NCBI RefSeq assembly: GCF_000702205.1
Contig: NZ_JNKW01000005.1
Span: forward strand, 110,679-174,678
Direction of reading: 5' to 3'
Source of the DNA: Lachnospira multipara LB2003
Lineage (GTDB): Bacteria; Bacillota; Clostridia; Lachnospirales; Lachnospiraceae
Length of the DNA stretch: 64,000 nt
Part shown: positions 17,457 through 24,557 of the stretch, in pieces
How the letters are laid out: each line of letters opens with the position of its first letter
Numbering within the stretch: position 1 is the first letter of the stretch
Made by a program: the position numbers and the translations under genes
Notes under the pieces: model-generated
What the model was told of the DNA's origin: nothing
Database searches by the model: none
What the model saw: only the letters and a program-made list of their open reading frames with translations

Positions 17457-18305
17457 ATACATACCAAATTTTATTTTTATTCGTTCTAGCTTCTGAATCA
17501 CGCTATCTCCTATTAAAAAAGAACATATGCTAGCAAAAAGTGCATGTAGAAAATCATAAGGAACACCTGTTATATACATCAACTTTAATGTTTCAAAGCT
17601 TATATAGCTTTCACTTCCCGCTCCCATATATGAAGAACCTGTTATCATACTTGCAAAATTCATTATGCCGCCGTATATTACAAAAACCGTTATAAATGTA
17701 AAAACCGTAACTGTAATTATATTAGTTGGTATCTTACTTCTACTAAAAATCACATACAAAATAATTCCTAAAAAACCAAAAATATATAATCGCCATCCAA
17801 AAAAGCTTTCATTATCAGCTCTTGTAAATAAATAGCTTATAAAGGCTATTAACTCGCAAAAAACAACTAGAACAAGAGGAAATAATACTGCCTTTATCCC
17901 AGTATTTACATTTTCTTTTAACACTTTTTTCTTATCTGATAGATGTCCAATTACTTCAACTTTAGCAAAAGCAATACCGCCTAATGCACCAAGCAAACCC
18001 CAAGCTAACATCTGCCATGGAGTCCACATTCCCTGTCCCATAAAAAAGTTACATATAAACCTTGCAAGTACACCTATTAACAAACCTGCCTGTGCGCCAA
18101 GACCTATTCCAGAAAGAATCACTAAACTCGTTCCTAGATGAAGTGGAATTGTAAATGCACATATTAAATTAGCAACTACTGTAAGTGCTGCCATTAACGC
18201 TATTAAAACAACTTCCCTTGCCTTAAGCTTCTTAGCTTTATAATGCAGTGCTAAAGGTAAAGCTGACACAATTAATACTACTGTTGATATTAACCAATAA
18301 CTCAT
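17454..18305 (-). CDS. ECF transporter S component, probably for cobalamin
   Basis: A 283-residue membrane protein with about seven to eight helices, last in a four-gene ECF operon. Starting near residue 27, LKAREVVLIALMAALTVVANLI is typical of S components, whose first helix carries the small-residue A-x-x-x-A motif that docks on EcfT. FICNFFMGQGMWTPWQMLAWGLLGALGG is a second family-like block. It is longer than single-domain S units such as BtuM or CbrT (about 180-200 residues), with extra helices after residue 130. Its start overlaps the EcfA stop region (TAAGATG), with an AAAGGA site inside ecfA. Substrate assignment rests on the DUF4430 partner and the nearby B12 riboswitch. Confidence 0.75.
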   Translation of the reverse strand: MSYWLISTVVLIVSALPLALHYKAKKLKAREVVLIALMAALTVVANLICAFTIPLHLGTSLVILSGIGLGAQAGLLIGVLARFICNFFMGQGMWTPWQMLAWGLLGALGGIAFAKVEVIGHLSDKKKVLKENVNTGIKAVLFPLVLVVFCELIAFISYLFTRADNESFFGWRLYIFGFLGIILYVIFSRSKIPTNIITVTVFTFITVFVIYGGIMNFASMITGSSYMGAGSESYISFETLKLMYITGVPYDFLHALFASICSFLIGDSVIQKLERIKIKFGMY

Positions 18306-18306
18306 C

Positions 18307-19998
18307 TTACCAGTCCTTTGATAATTTTTTTATTTTTTCCACATCTGACATTACAATACAGTTATTGAAAATATCAGACATAACTCTATTAACTCCTGTA
18401 GTAAAAAACATATTTCCTGCAAAAAAATCTCTTGTATTATTTAGACTTGCTACTTCTCCATCAAAAAGTAATGCGCATTTATTAGCATACCTAGCAGTCC
18501 ATTCTAAATCATGAGTAACAACTACAACTGTTATTCCTTCTTTGTCCACTAGTTTTTTTAGCATATCGCCTATTTCCTGTCTATAGAATGGATCAAGTCC
18601 CTTTGTTGGTTCGTCTAACAAAAGGATTTCTGGTTTCATTAACATAATCTTTGCTATGGCAAGTTTTTGAGCCTCACCACCACTAAGATCATATGGATGT
18701 CTTTTGGCACATGACTCTAAGCCGATGTTTTTTAAGCTTTCATATACCAATTCCTTCTTTTTTTCCAAATCCAATTCTTTGTATAAATCAGACCTAAGAA
18801 GGATTATTTCTGCTAATTCTTCTTCCACACTTATCTGTGTAAATACCGTTAATGGATTCTGAGGTAACATATATATTCTCTTATTTTTAGCTACTTTTAT
18901 CTTTCCTGATTTTGCTTTTTCTATATTGGTTAAAAGCTTTAGTAAGGTTGATTTTCCCGCTCCATTTCCACCAAGAATTGCTGTAATTTCACCTTCATTT
19001 ATCTGTAAATTCAAATTATTAAGTACCTTTTTATTATCTATATTATCATTGTAATAAAAGGACACATCTTTAATTGTAATAATTGGACTTATCTTCTTAT
19101 CACTATTTATATTTGGATCTTGTCCTCTAAGATAGTTTTCCACATCTTTTCTAATATTTGTTGGCATATCCACAAAATATTCCTTTATCCACTTTCTAAC
19201 TTGTGGAACAGTTATTCTATCTGTTTTTTCTGATAGTTTTTCATATACCCTAACTGCCTTTGGTAGTCCTAATGTTAAGTTGCTTTCTAACTCTCTAAGC
19301 TTTGAAATCATTGTGGATTTATCCCCAGTTGCTAACACTTTACCATTCTCTAGCGCCACAATCTTATCTACTTTCTCATAGATATTCTCTAAATTATGTT
19401 CAATCATAATTATTGTTGTTCCTAAATCTGCGTTAATTGCAGCAATCTGTCCTAAAAATCGCTTTGTTGCAATTGGATCTAGCTGTGCAGTTGGCTCATC
19501 TAATAAAAGAATCGATGGTGTTGTTACCATAACAGAAGCTAAATTTAAAAGCTGCTTTTGTCCGCCTGAAAGACTTGTAACCTTTTTGTTATACCAATCT
19601 GATATTCCAAAATACTCTGCCATTTCAGCAACTCTACTTCTAATGCTGTTATTAGAAACCCCTAAATTTTCTAATCCAAATGCTAGCTCATGCCAAACCG
19701 TATCTGTAACAATTTGATTATCTGGATTCTGTGTTACTAATCCTACTGTCTTAGTAGCCTCTAATTGGCTCATTTCGCCAACTTCTCTGCTTCCTATAAG
19801 GATTTTACCGCTATTTCTTCCTGCTGGCATCATGCCTGTTTTAAGGCACTTTAAAAGGGTTGACTTTCCACTTCCTGATTTGCCTATAAGAAGATTAATG
19901 CTACCTTCTTCTATTCCTAAATTTATATCCTCTAATGCAAATTCATCACTTCCACTATAGGAAAAGCTAAAATCTTTAATTTCAACAATTTTTCCCAT
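18307..19998 (-). CDS. Fused energy-coupling ATPase EcfA-EcfA'
   Basis: A 563-residue double ABC ATPase; the two nucleotide-binding domains that are usually encoded by ecfA1 and ecfA2 are fused. Domain 1 (about 1-240) has Walker A GKSGSGKST, Q-loop LVTQNPDNQ, signature LSGGQKQLLN, Walker B ILLLDEPTAQLD and the H-loop in MIEHNLE. A linker of about 60 residues follows. Domain 2 (about 300-540) has GGNGAGKST, MLPQNP, DLSGGEAQKLAIA, LLLDEPTKGLDP and VVTHDLEW. All catalytic motifs are intact in both halves. GGAGAG precedes the ATG. It powers the EcfT/S complex encoded on either side. Confidence 0.93.
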   Translation of the reverse strand: MGKIVEIKDFSFSYSGSDEFALEDINLGIEEGSINLLIGKSGSGKSTLLKCLKTGMMPAGRNSGKILIGSREVGEMSQLEATKTVGLVTQNPDNQIVTDTVWHELAFGLENLGVSNNSIRSRVAEMAEYFGISDWYNKKVTSLSGGQKQLLNLASVMVTTPSILLLDEPTAQLDPIATKRFLGQIAAINADLGTTIIMIEHNLENIYEKVDKIVALENGKVLATGDKSTMISKLRELESNLTLGLPKAVRVYEKLSEKTDRITVPQVRKWIKEYFVDMPTNIRKDVENYLRGQDPNINSDKKISPIITIKDVSFYYNDNIDNKKVLNNLNLQINEGEITAILGGNGAGKSTLLKLLTNIEKAKSGKIKVAKNKRIYMLPQNPLTVFTQISVEEELAEIILLRSDLYKELDLEKKKELVYESLKNIGLESCAKRHPYDLSGGEAQKLAIAKIMLMKPEILLLDEPTKGLDPFYRQEIGDMLKKLVDKEGITVVVVTHDLEWTARYANKCALLFDGEVASLNNTRDFFAGNMFFTTGVNRVMSDIFNNCIVMSDVEKIKKLSKDW

Positions 19999-20002
19999 TA
20001 TA

Positions 20003-20899
20003 TTAGCTCTCCTTTTTTGTCATACTTTTCTTTTTTACATAAAATACTAGTTCTATTATCACTGGAAGCAATGCTTCACATATAAATAAAACAAGAGCAG
20101 CTATATTAAAAATGTCCCATTTATTCATAATAATAACTGGTAACATATATACTCTATACTTCTTATTAACAAGCTCCCAGACAAGAAACGCCAAAATCAT
20201 TATCTGAATAGAAATAAATATTTTGTCTCTTTTATTCATAGTAAATTTATGATAACTTGTTCGTCCCTTTAATCCATAGCCTCTGCTTTCCATAGAATTT
20301 GCTGTTTCTATTGAGCTTTCTAAAGACCAAGACACAAGTATAGAAAATTCTCTTAATCTATATTTCATATTAGATAATAAGCCAGCACTAGGATTTATTA
20401 TTCCCATTGCTAGCTGGCCCTCATGAATTTGCTTTAATCGATTTTTAAACAAAGGAATAAATCTAAGTATCATTGTAAAAAAAAGACCTAATGTTGGAGA
20501 TAATCGTCCAAACAAATAAAACATTTTTTCTGAATCAATCATTATTCTTAAAATGACACACCAAATTATTCCAGATACCAGCATAAGGCTTATAACAGCT
20601 CCATATAGGTAATTTTCCATATAAACCGCAGACTCATTAACATAAAATAAAACCTTGCTTCCTGTGTGATATAAAAGTGGCTGAAGCCCTATCATAAATA
20701 CAATGATTGGTATGGATAATGATATTAAGTTTACTAATTTTTTCTTATTTTCTTCTAAACATATGCATACTAACAATCCTGTAAAAAAAGAACATAATAG
20801 TACTATTACATTTATTGTACTCATTGTTACTATAAGCATTGTTATCACATATAATAAAAGCACCAAAGGATGTGCTTTTTCATACTGTTTCTGATTCAT
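20003..20899 (-). CDS. ecfT: Energy-coupling factor transmembrane protein EcfT
   Basis: An integral membrane protein of 298 residues linking the ATPases to the S component. It has N-terminal helices, then long cytoplasmic coupling helices with the conserved MESRGYGLKGRTSY block (the Ala/Ser-Arg-Gly motif that docks into the ATPase groove) and an earlier RFIPLFKNRLKQIHEGQ segment. C-terminal helices follow. I chose the ATG at 20897-20899 because GGAG lies five bases upstream; an ATG five codons earlier has no site. It lies between the DUF4430 gene (19 bp away) and the fused ATPase gene (4 bp away), so it is clearly one operon. Confidence 0.9.
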   Translation of the reverse strand: MNQKQYEKAHPLVLLLYVITMLIVTMSTINVIVLLCSFFTGLLVCICLEENKKKLVNLISLSIPIIVFMIGLQPLLYHTGSKVLFYVNESAVYMENYLYGAVISLMLVSGIIWCVILRIMIDSEKMFYLFGRLSPTLGLFFTMILRFIPLFKNRLKQIHEGQLAMGIINPSAGLLSNMKYRLREFSILVSWSLESSIETANSMESRGYGLKGRTSYHKFTMNKRDKIFISIQIMILAFLVWELVNKKYRVYMLPVIIMNKWDIFNIAALVLFICEALLPVIIELVFYVKKKSMTKKES

Positions 20900-20918
20900 A
20901 TAGTCTCCATTCAATTAA

Positions 20919-21749
20919 TTATGGTGCGTAATCGCCTTTTATTCCACTATACCACCAAACCATGCTATCTCCATCCTTTAATTCATACTGAGATGATCCT
21001 CTATCTGCAAAAACATTATTTACATAATAAGTCCATCCTGAAAAATTATTTCCGTTTCCTAATGCTCCATCTAATAATTTATGCGTAATACCAGCAATAT
21101 CGCTTACATAACCGCCACTTGCCTTTAAAGATACGCCTTCCTCATTACAAGCCATCTTTAAAAGGTTAAGGGCTGTTGTACCCTCTTCAACATAATAGTA
21201 CTTTGTTGAAATTATCTCTCCATTTGCAGGTATTTTTTCTTTAACAGCATCTGGAAGCTTAGAATTATAATCATCCCATAAAAGCGCCTTTGCTGTTACT
21301 CTTACGCTTACTCTAATATATTTTTTATCATCTTGTGGAAGTGCTTTATTATTACTTCCATTAGCTTCATCATTTCCTATGCTGTCCTTATTGCTATTAT
21401 CTGTGACTCGGTTTGAATCTTGCTGTCCATTAATTTCATCTGATTTTTCTGTATTATTATCAGCATCACTTTCAAAATCACTTTCTTCTATGTCTGATTT
21501 ATCCAATTCACTTTCTTTAGTTTTCTCATTAGCTCCATCTGATTCTATCTCATTACTATCATCCGTATCCGTGCCATTTTGCCTATTATACTCCTCATGC
21601 AATCTATTTTGTATATCAGCTATCTTCTTGGCATCATCATTATATTGCTTAACGCTTCTAAATTTTACTCCTGTAAATACAAAAATCACAAAAGCTACTA
21701 AAAGCAAACAAGTTCCTATTATTCTTATCTTCTTATATTTATCAAACAT
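20919..21749 (-). CDS. Membrane-tethered DUF4430 (transcobalamin C-domain-like) protein
   Basis: A 276-residue protein: an N-terminal membrane anchor (about 9-28, LLLVAFVIFVFTGV), a highly acidic Asp/Glu/Ser/Asn linker (about 45-145) and a C-terminal DUF4430 domain (about 180-275). That domain is recognised from YYYVEEGTTALNLLKMACNE, the central GWTYYVNNVFADRG and the final YELKDGDSMVWWYSG. DUF4430 is the family to which the beta domain of transcobalamin and intrinsic factor belongs. It heads the ECF operon, so it likely captures corrinoid outside the membrane for the transporter (inference). The start at 21749 is preferred; a longer in-frame ORF begins 13 codons upstream inside the tRNA terminator. 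Confidence 0.85.
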   Translation of the reverse strand: MFDKYKKIRIIGTCLLLVAFVIFVFTGVKFRSVKQYNDDAKKIADIQNRLHEEYNRQNGTDTDDSNEIESDGANEKTKESELDKSDIEESDFESDADNNTEKSDEINGQQDSNRVTDNSNKDSIGNDEANGSNNKALPQDDKKYIRVSVRVTAKALLWDDYNSKLPDAVKEKIPANGEIISTKYYYVEEGTTALNLLKMACNEEGVSLKASGGYVSDIAGITHKLLDGALGNGNNFSGWTYYVNNVFADRGSSQYELKDGDSMVWWYSGIKGDYAP

Positions 21750-21776
21750 ATTAATTTCACCTACTCTAGTTATAAA

Positions 21777-21813
21777 TAAAAGGAGCATATGAATTTTTAT
21801 ATGCCCCTTTTAT
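21777..21813 (-). terminator. Terminator of tRNA-Arg, just ahead of the ECF operon
   Basis: Minus strand AAAAGGGGCATAT pairs with ATATGCTCCTTTT followed by ATTT. It lies 28 bp before the DUF4430 start, so the operon depends either on read-through or on a promoter hidden in this short gap. Confidence 0.8.
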
Positions 21814-21831
21814 TCTTTCGTATTCAATTAA

Positions 21832-21903
21832 TGTTCCCACCCAGAGTCGAACTGGGGATTGAGACTTAGGAGGTCCCCGTTATATCCACTTAACTATGAG
21901 AAC
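21832..21903 (-). tRNA. tRNA-Arg(CCU)
   Basis: On the minus strand the acceptor GTTCTCA pairs with TGGGAAC (one G-U pair), with discriminator A. The anticodon stem GGGAC/GTCTC closes the loop CTCCTAA, giving anticodon CCU. The T arm CCCAG-TTCGACT-CTGGG is perfect. CCA is not encoded. Confidence 0.92.
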
Positions 21904-21940
21904 TCTTTAAAAACAGCACTATCACTGTTTAAACGTACTT

Positions 21941-21969
21941 ATTTTATCACATAGCAATTTGCAGGTCAA
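21941..21969 (-). promoter_or_regulatory. Sigma-A promoter of tRNA-Arg
   Basis: On the minus strand TTGACC, 17 bp, TAAAAT, about 38 bp upstream of the tRNA. It may also feed the DUF4430-ECF operon by read-through. Confidence 0.7.
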
Positions 21970-21992
21970 CTTCTACAAATTCCTTAAATAAC

Positions 21993-22044
21993 AAAAGGCA
22001 TTGAAAAAATCAGCCATAAATGTCTTTTTTTATCAATGCCTTTT
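21993..22044 (-). terminator. Terminator of the DUF3881/HD-GYP operon
   Basis: AAAAGGCATTGA pairs with TCAATGCCTTTT around a 28-base loop, directly after the DUF3881 stop. The flanking T and A tracts would let it work on either strand. Confidence 0.75.
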
Positions 22045-22048
22045 ATGT

Positions 22049-22972
22049 TTATGATTTAAATTTTACATTTCCCTGTAGCCATATTTGACCTTTGAAACGA
22101 CGTCCAATTTCTGGCTCTCCCATTAAATGCTTTTTATTGATTACTGTAGTTATAAACAAGTCATTACAGTCCAAAAGCATTATATACATGGTCTCACCTG
22201 TGTATATATTCTCTTCTGTTTTTATCTCCATAATTTCACCAATTACTGAGTATTGATCACATTCAACACCACATGGCATAAAGGTTGAATCAACTATTGT
22301 AAAAATATCTTCTTTAACAATTCTATGTGACAATTCATTGTATTTATCCATATCTTCAATTGTTAGACTTTCAATGGCGTCTTCATCACCTTTTTTAGCT
22401 GCTTGAATTAGATTTTTTCTCTTTTTTTCCTCTTCTGCACTTATTTTTGCTTTCTTATTCTTCGCTGTGGGTAGTAATATAAGTCCTCCAAGTGATAATC
22501 CTGCAAGCGCTACCTTTTTATGTCTTATGGCTTGTTTTGCCACTGAATTTCTCACATCCGGATTAAAATTATCAACCTTTAATTCTCCTCCATCATATAA
22601 GTAGTCTAAATAATCCATAACATTTTGCAAATAAAAAATAAGTGTTACACCTGTCTTTAGTTCGTCACAACCCACTTCATATGATTCTTTATCCAAATGT
22701 CTTTCCACTACTAATTCCTCATTAGTTATTACCCTTGTTCCCACAACGAAAGGATGATAATACTCATATTTAAATTCTTTACCATCATATCTTCCAAAGA
22801 CATATAATCCTGTTGAATTACTTAAACGAAAAATTATTACGCCTCTATTTAATGCCTCGTGGTGAACTACAAATTTTTCTTTTAAGCTTTCTTCAATTCC
22901 TAATTTAATGAATTCTTCTTCACTCTCAGAAGTCATTTCACTAAACCCTAAAGCTCTAATATATATGTTCAT
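22049..22972 (-). CDS. DUF3881 family protein
   Basis: A 307-residue soluble protein that I recognise as DUF3881, a family of unknown function in Clostridia, from its start MNIYIRALGFSEMTS and the NGVIIF/GLYVFGRYDGKEFKYEYYHPF region. There are three visible parts: an N-terminal alpha/beta domain (1-135), a basic Lys/Glu-rich linker with a short hydrophobic patch GLSLGGLILLPT (about 155-200), and a C-terminal beta-rich domain (about 215-307) ending KGQIWLQGNVKF, which could be an OB or PilZ-like barrel (weak inference). It begins 29 bp after the HD-GYP gene, so the two are probably co-transcribed, hinting at a link to c-di-GMP signalling. Confidence 0.7.
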   Translation of the reverse strand: MNIYIRALGFSEMTSESEEEFIKLGIEESLKEKFVVHHEALNRGVIIFRLSNSTGLYVFGRYDGKEFKYEYYHPFVVGTRVITNEELVVERHLDKESYEVGCDELKTGVTLIFYLQNVMDYLDYLYDGGELKVDNFNPDVRNSVAKQAIRHKKVALAGLSLGGLILLPTAKNKKAKISAEEEKKRKNLIQAAKKGDEDAIESLTIEDMDKYNELSHRIVKEDIFTIVDSTFMPCGVECDQYSVIGEIMEIKTEENIYTGETMYIMLLDCNDLFITTVINKKHLMGEPEIGRRFKGQIWLQGNVKFKS

Positions 22973-23001
22973 AAGCCACTCATTTCTAGGTTTCCCTTGT
23001 A

Positions 23002-24090
23002 TTATTCCGTATCAATAATGAACATTGTAAGCTCTGTCATGAGGTTTTTTTCTACATTTTCTTCATATGGCGTTCCGTCTGAATGAAACGTCATTCTAAT
23101 CACTGGTCTATCTGTGTAATCCTTATTTTGTCGCACAACAACACCTTTTTCACCCTTATCAGTAATTACGGTTATTCCCACAGGAAATGCCGCTACTGAT
23201 TCTAATAATTTATTAGTAATTGCTGCATCAAATTTCACACCAGAATTTATTTTTAAAAATTCGATTGCTTCATATATCTTTAGTTTCTTATTACCAATTC
23301 CACTGATTAGGCTATCAAATTCGTCACATATTGATACGAGTTTAACCTCTAACTTAAGTTTATCACCTGTTTGTCCAAAAGGATAGCCTGTACCATCAAT
23401 TCTTTCGTGATGCATAAGTATTATTTCCTTACTTGTATCAGAAATCCAACTTTCATCCTGTATTGAACTATATCCATAAACAGTGTGATTTCTATATTCT
23501 AGAGAATCTTTTTTATTCATCTCCTTCTCAGTAATATCAATATATGGCACATTTACATACCTTAATCCAATATCATGCAAAATTGCGCCTATTGAAACAT
23601 TTCTCACCTGTTTTTCACTCATTTTAAGTCTTAAAGCCATAATTGTTGATAAGGAGCACACATTAAGACAATGGGTATACATATCTGTACTTACATTCCT
23701 TATTTCTGTGATATTAGTTACAACTTCAGGTTCCTCTAGTACCGAATTAATTATTTTTTCTGCTTCTTGCCCAATTTGCCACAAATCTTTATTGTGCTTA
23801 TATATATGTTTTTCTAAAACCGACTTAACTACTACTTTAGAATCTTCCATGGTTTCTTCAACCTTGTATATATGCTCAGGCACATTACTTTTAGGCAATA
23901 TATCAACCTTTTTTTCTTCAACTTTATCGTCTCTAATATAGATTTCATACAATCCTATATTCCTTACTCTTGTGATTAGATCGGAAGTTAAGACCACATC
24001 TGCATGAATTAAGACTATATCATTATCTGAAACAATTGGAAGTGCTAAGATTTCATTTCCCACAAGATCATCAACTTTAACTTTTCTCAT
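23002..24090 (-). CDS. HD-GYP domain protein, cyclic-di-GMP phosphodiesterase
   Basis: A 362-residue cytosolic protein. The N-terminal 60 residues resemble the DUF3391-like region common in HD-GYP proteins. The HD-GYP domain (about 125-310) contains YTHCLNVCSLS with H140, the metal-binding LHDIG (H172-D173) and the signature HHERIDGTGYP at 227-237. These indicate an active enzyme that hydrolyses c-di-GMP to pGpG or GMP. The C-terminal 60 residues form a small beta domain (ITVITDKGEKGVVVRQN). The ATG at 24090 has GGGG seven bases upstream; an ATG four codons earlier has none. It leads an operon with the DUF3881 gene and could antagonise the GGDEF protein encoded at 54-56 kb. Confidence 0.9.
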   Translation of the reverse strand: MRKVKVDDLVGNEILALPIVSDNDIVLIHADVVLTSDLITRVRNIGLYEIYIRDDKVEEKKVDILPKSNVPEHIYKVEETMEDSKVVVKSVLEKHIYKHNKDLWQIGQEAEKIINSVLEEPEVVTNITEIRNVSTDMYTHCLNVCSLSTIMALRLKMSEKQVRNVSIGAILHDIGLRYVNVPYIDITEKEMNKKDSLEYRNHTVYGYSSIQDESWISDTSKEIILMHHERIDGTGYPFGQTGDKLKLEVKLVSICDEFDSLISGIGNKKLKIYEAIEFLKINSGVKFDAAITNKLLESVAAFPVGITVITDKGEKGVVVRQNKDYTDRPVIRMTFHSDGTPYEENVEKNLMTELTMFIIDTE

Positions 24091-24318
24091 AGCATACCCC
24101 ATTTAAAAACATATCTTTTTTCACGGTCATTATAGTTGTCCTTTACTGTATTTATGCCTGGTTACACCAATTTGTATCCATTACAAAAATAATAGGACTT
24201 GCAATTACTTATAAAATAACATATATTTAATAATATAGCAAATAGTGTGTAAATATTTTATAAGTAAACTAACGGGTTTTTGTGATGAAATTTGTTTGTT
24301 ATTTTTTTAACGTTTTTA

Positions 24319-24348
24319 TTGACAAGTAACGCTTTATCGTGTTATAGT
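24319..24348 (+). promoter_or_regulatory. Sigma-A promoter of adhE
   Basis: TTGACA at 24319-24324, 18-bp spacer, TATAGT at 24343-24348. It gives an unusually long leader of about 200 nt before adhE. The upstream part of this gap (24091-24318) is AT-rich, and I see nothing definite in it. Confidence 0.8.
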
Positions 24349-24352
24349 GGCT

Positions 24353-24370
24353 TTGTTAATAAATTATCAA
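24353..24370 (+). promoter_or_regulatory. Rex-like operator at the adhE transcription start
   Basis: TTGTTAATAAATTATCAA is an 18-bp palindrome matching the Rex consensus TTGTTAANNNNTTAACAA at all but one informative base. It covers the predicted +1, so the NADH-sensing repressor Rex would block transcription when NADH is low. A second half-site TTGTTAT follows at about 24375. Confidence 0.7.
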
Positions 24371-24460
24371 ACTTTGTTATAAAAGTATCCGTATCATGAG
24401 ACGGCGACTTTTTCATCACGTAGTTACGTAAAGCGCTGCTTACGTTTCTATCTAGCCTTA

Positions 24461-24536
24461 TTTACGATTAAGAATAGAACCTCCCAAATAATGCGTTCAT
24501 TTTTCTTAGGTACGAATCGTAAATCCAATATATTGG
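24461..24536 (+). other. Structured part of the adhE 5' leader
   Basis: TTTACGATT (24461-24469) and AATCGTAAA (24515-24523) form a perfect 9-bp stem around a 45-base loop, immediately followed by the palindrome CCAATATATTGG (24525-24536). The adhE Shine-Dalgarno (GAGGAG) lies just downstream. I know no named RNA family that matches. Confidence 0.5.
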
Positions 24537-24557
24537 CAGCGCAGAAATGAGGAGATT

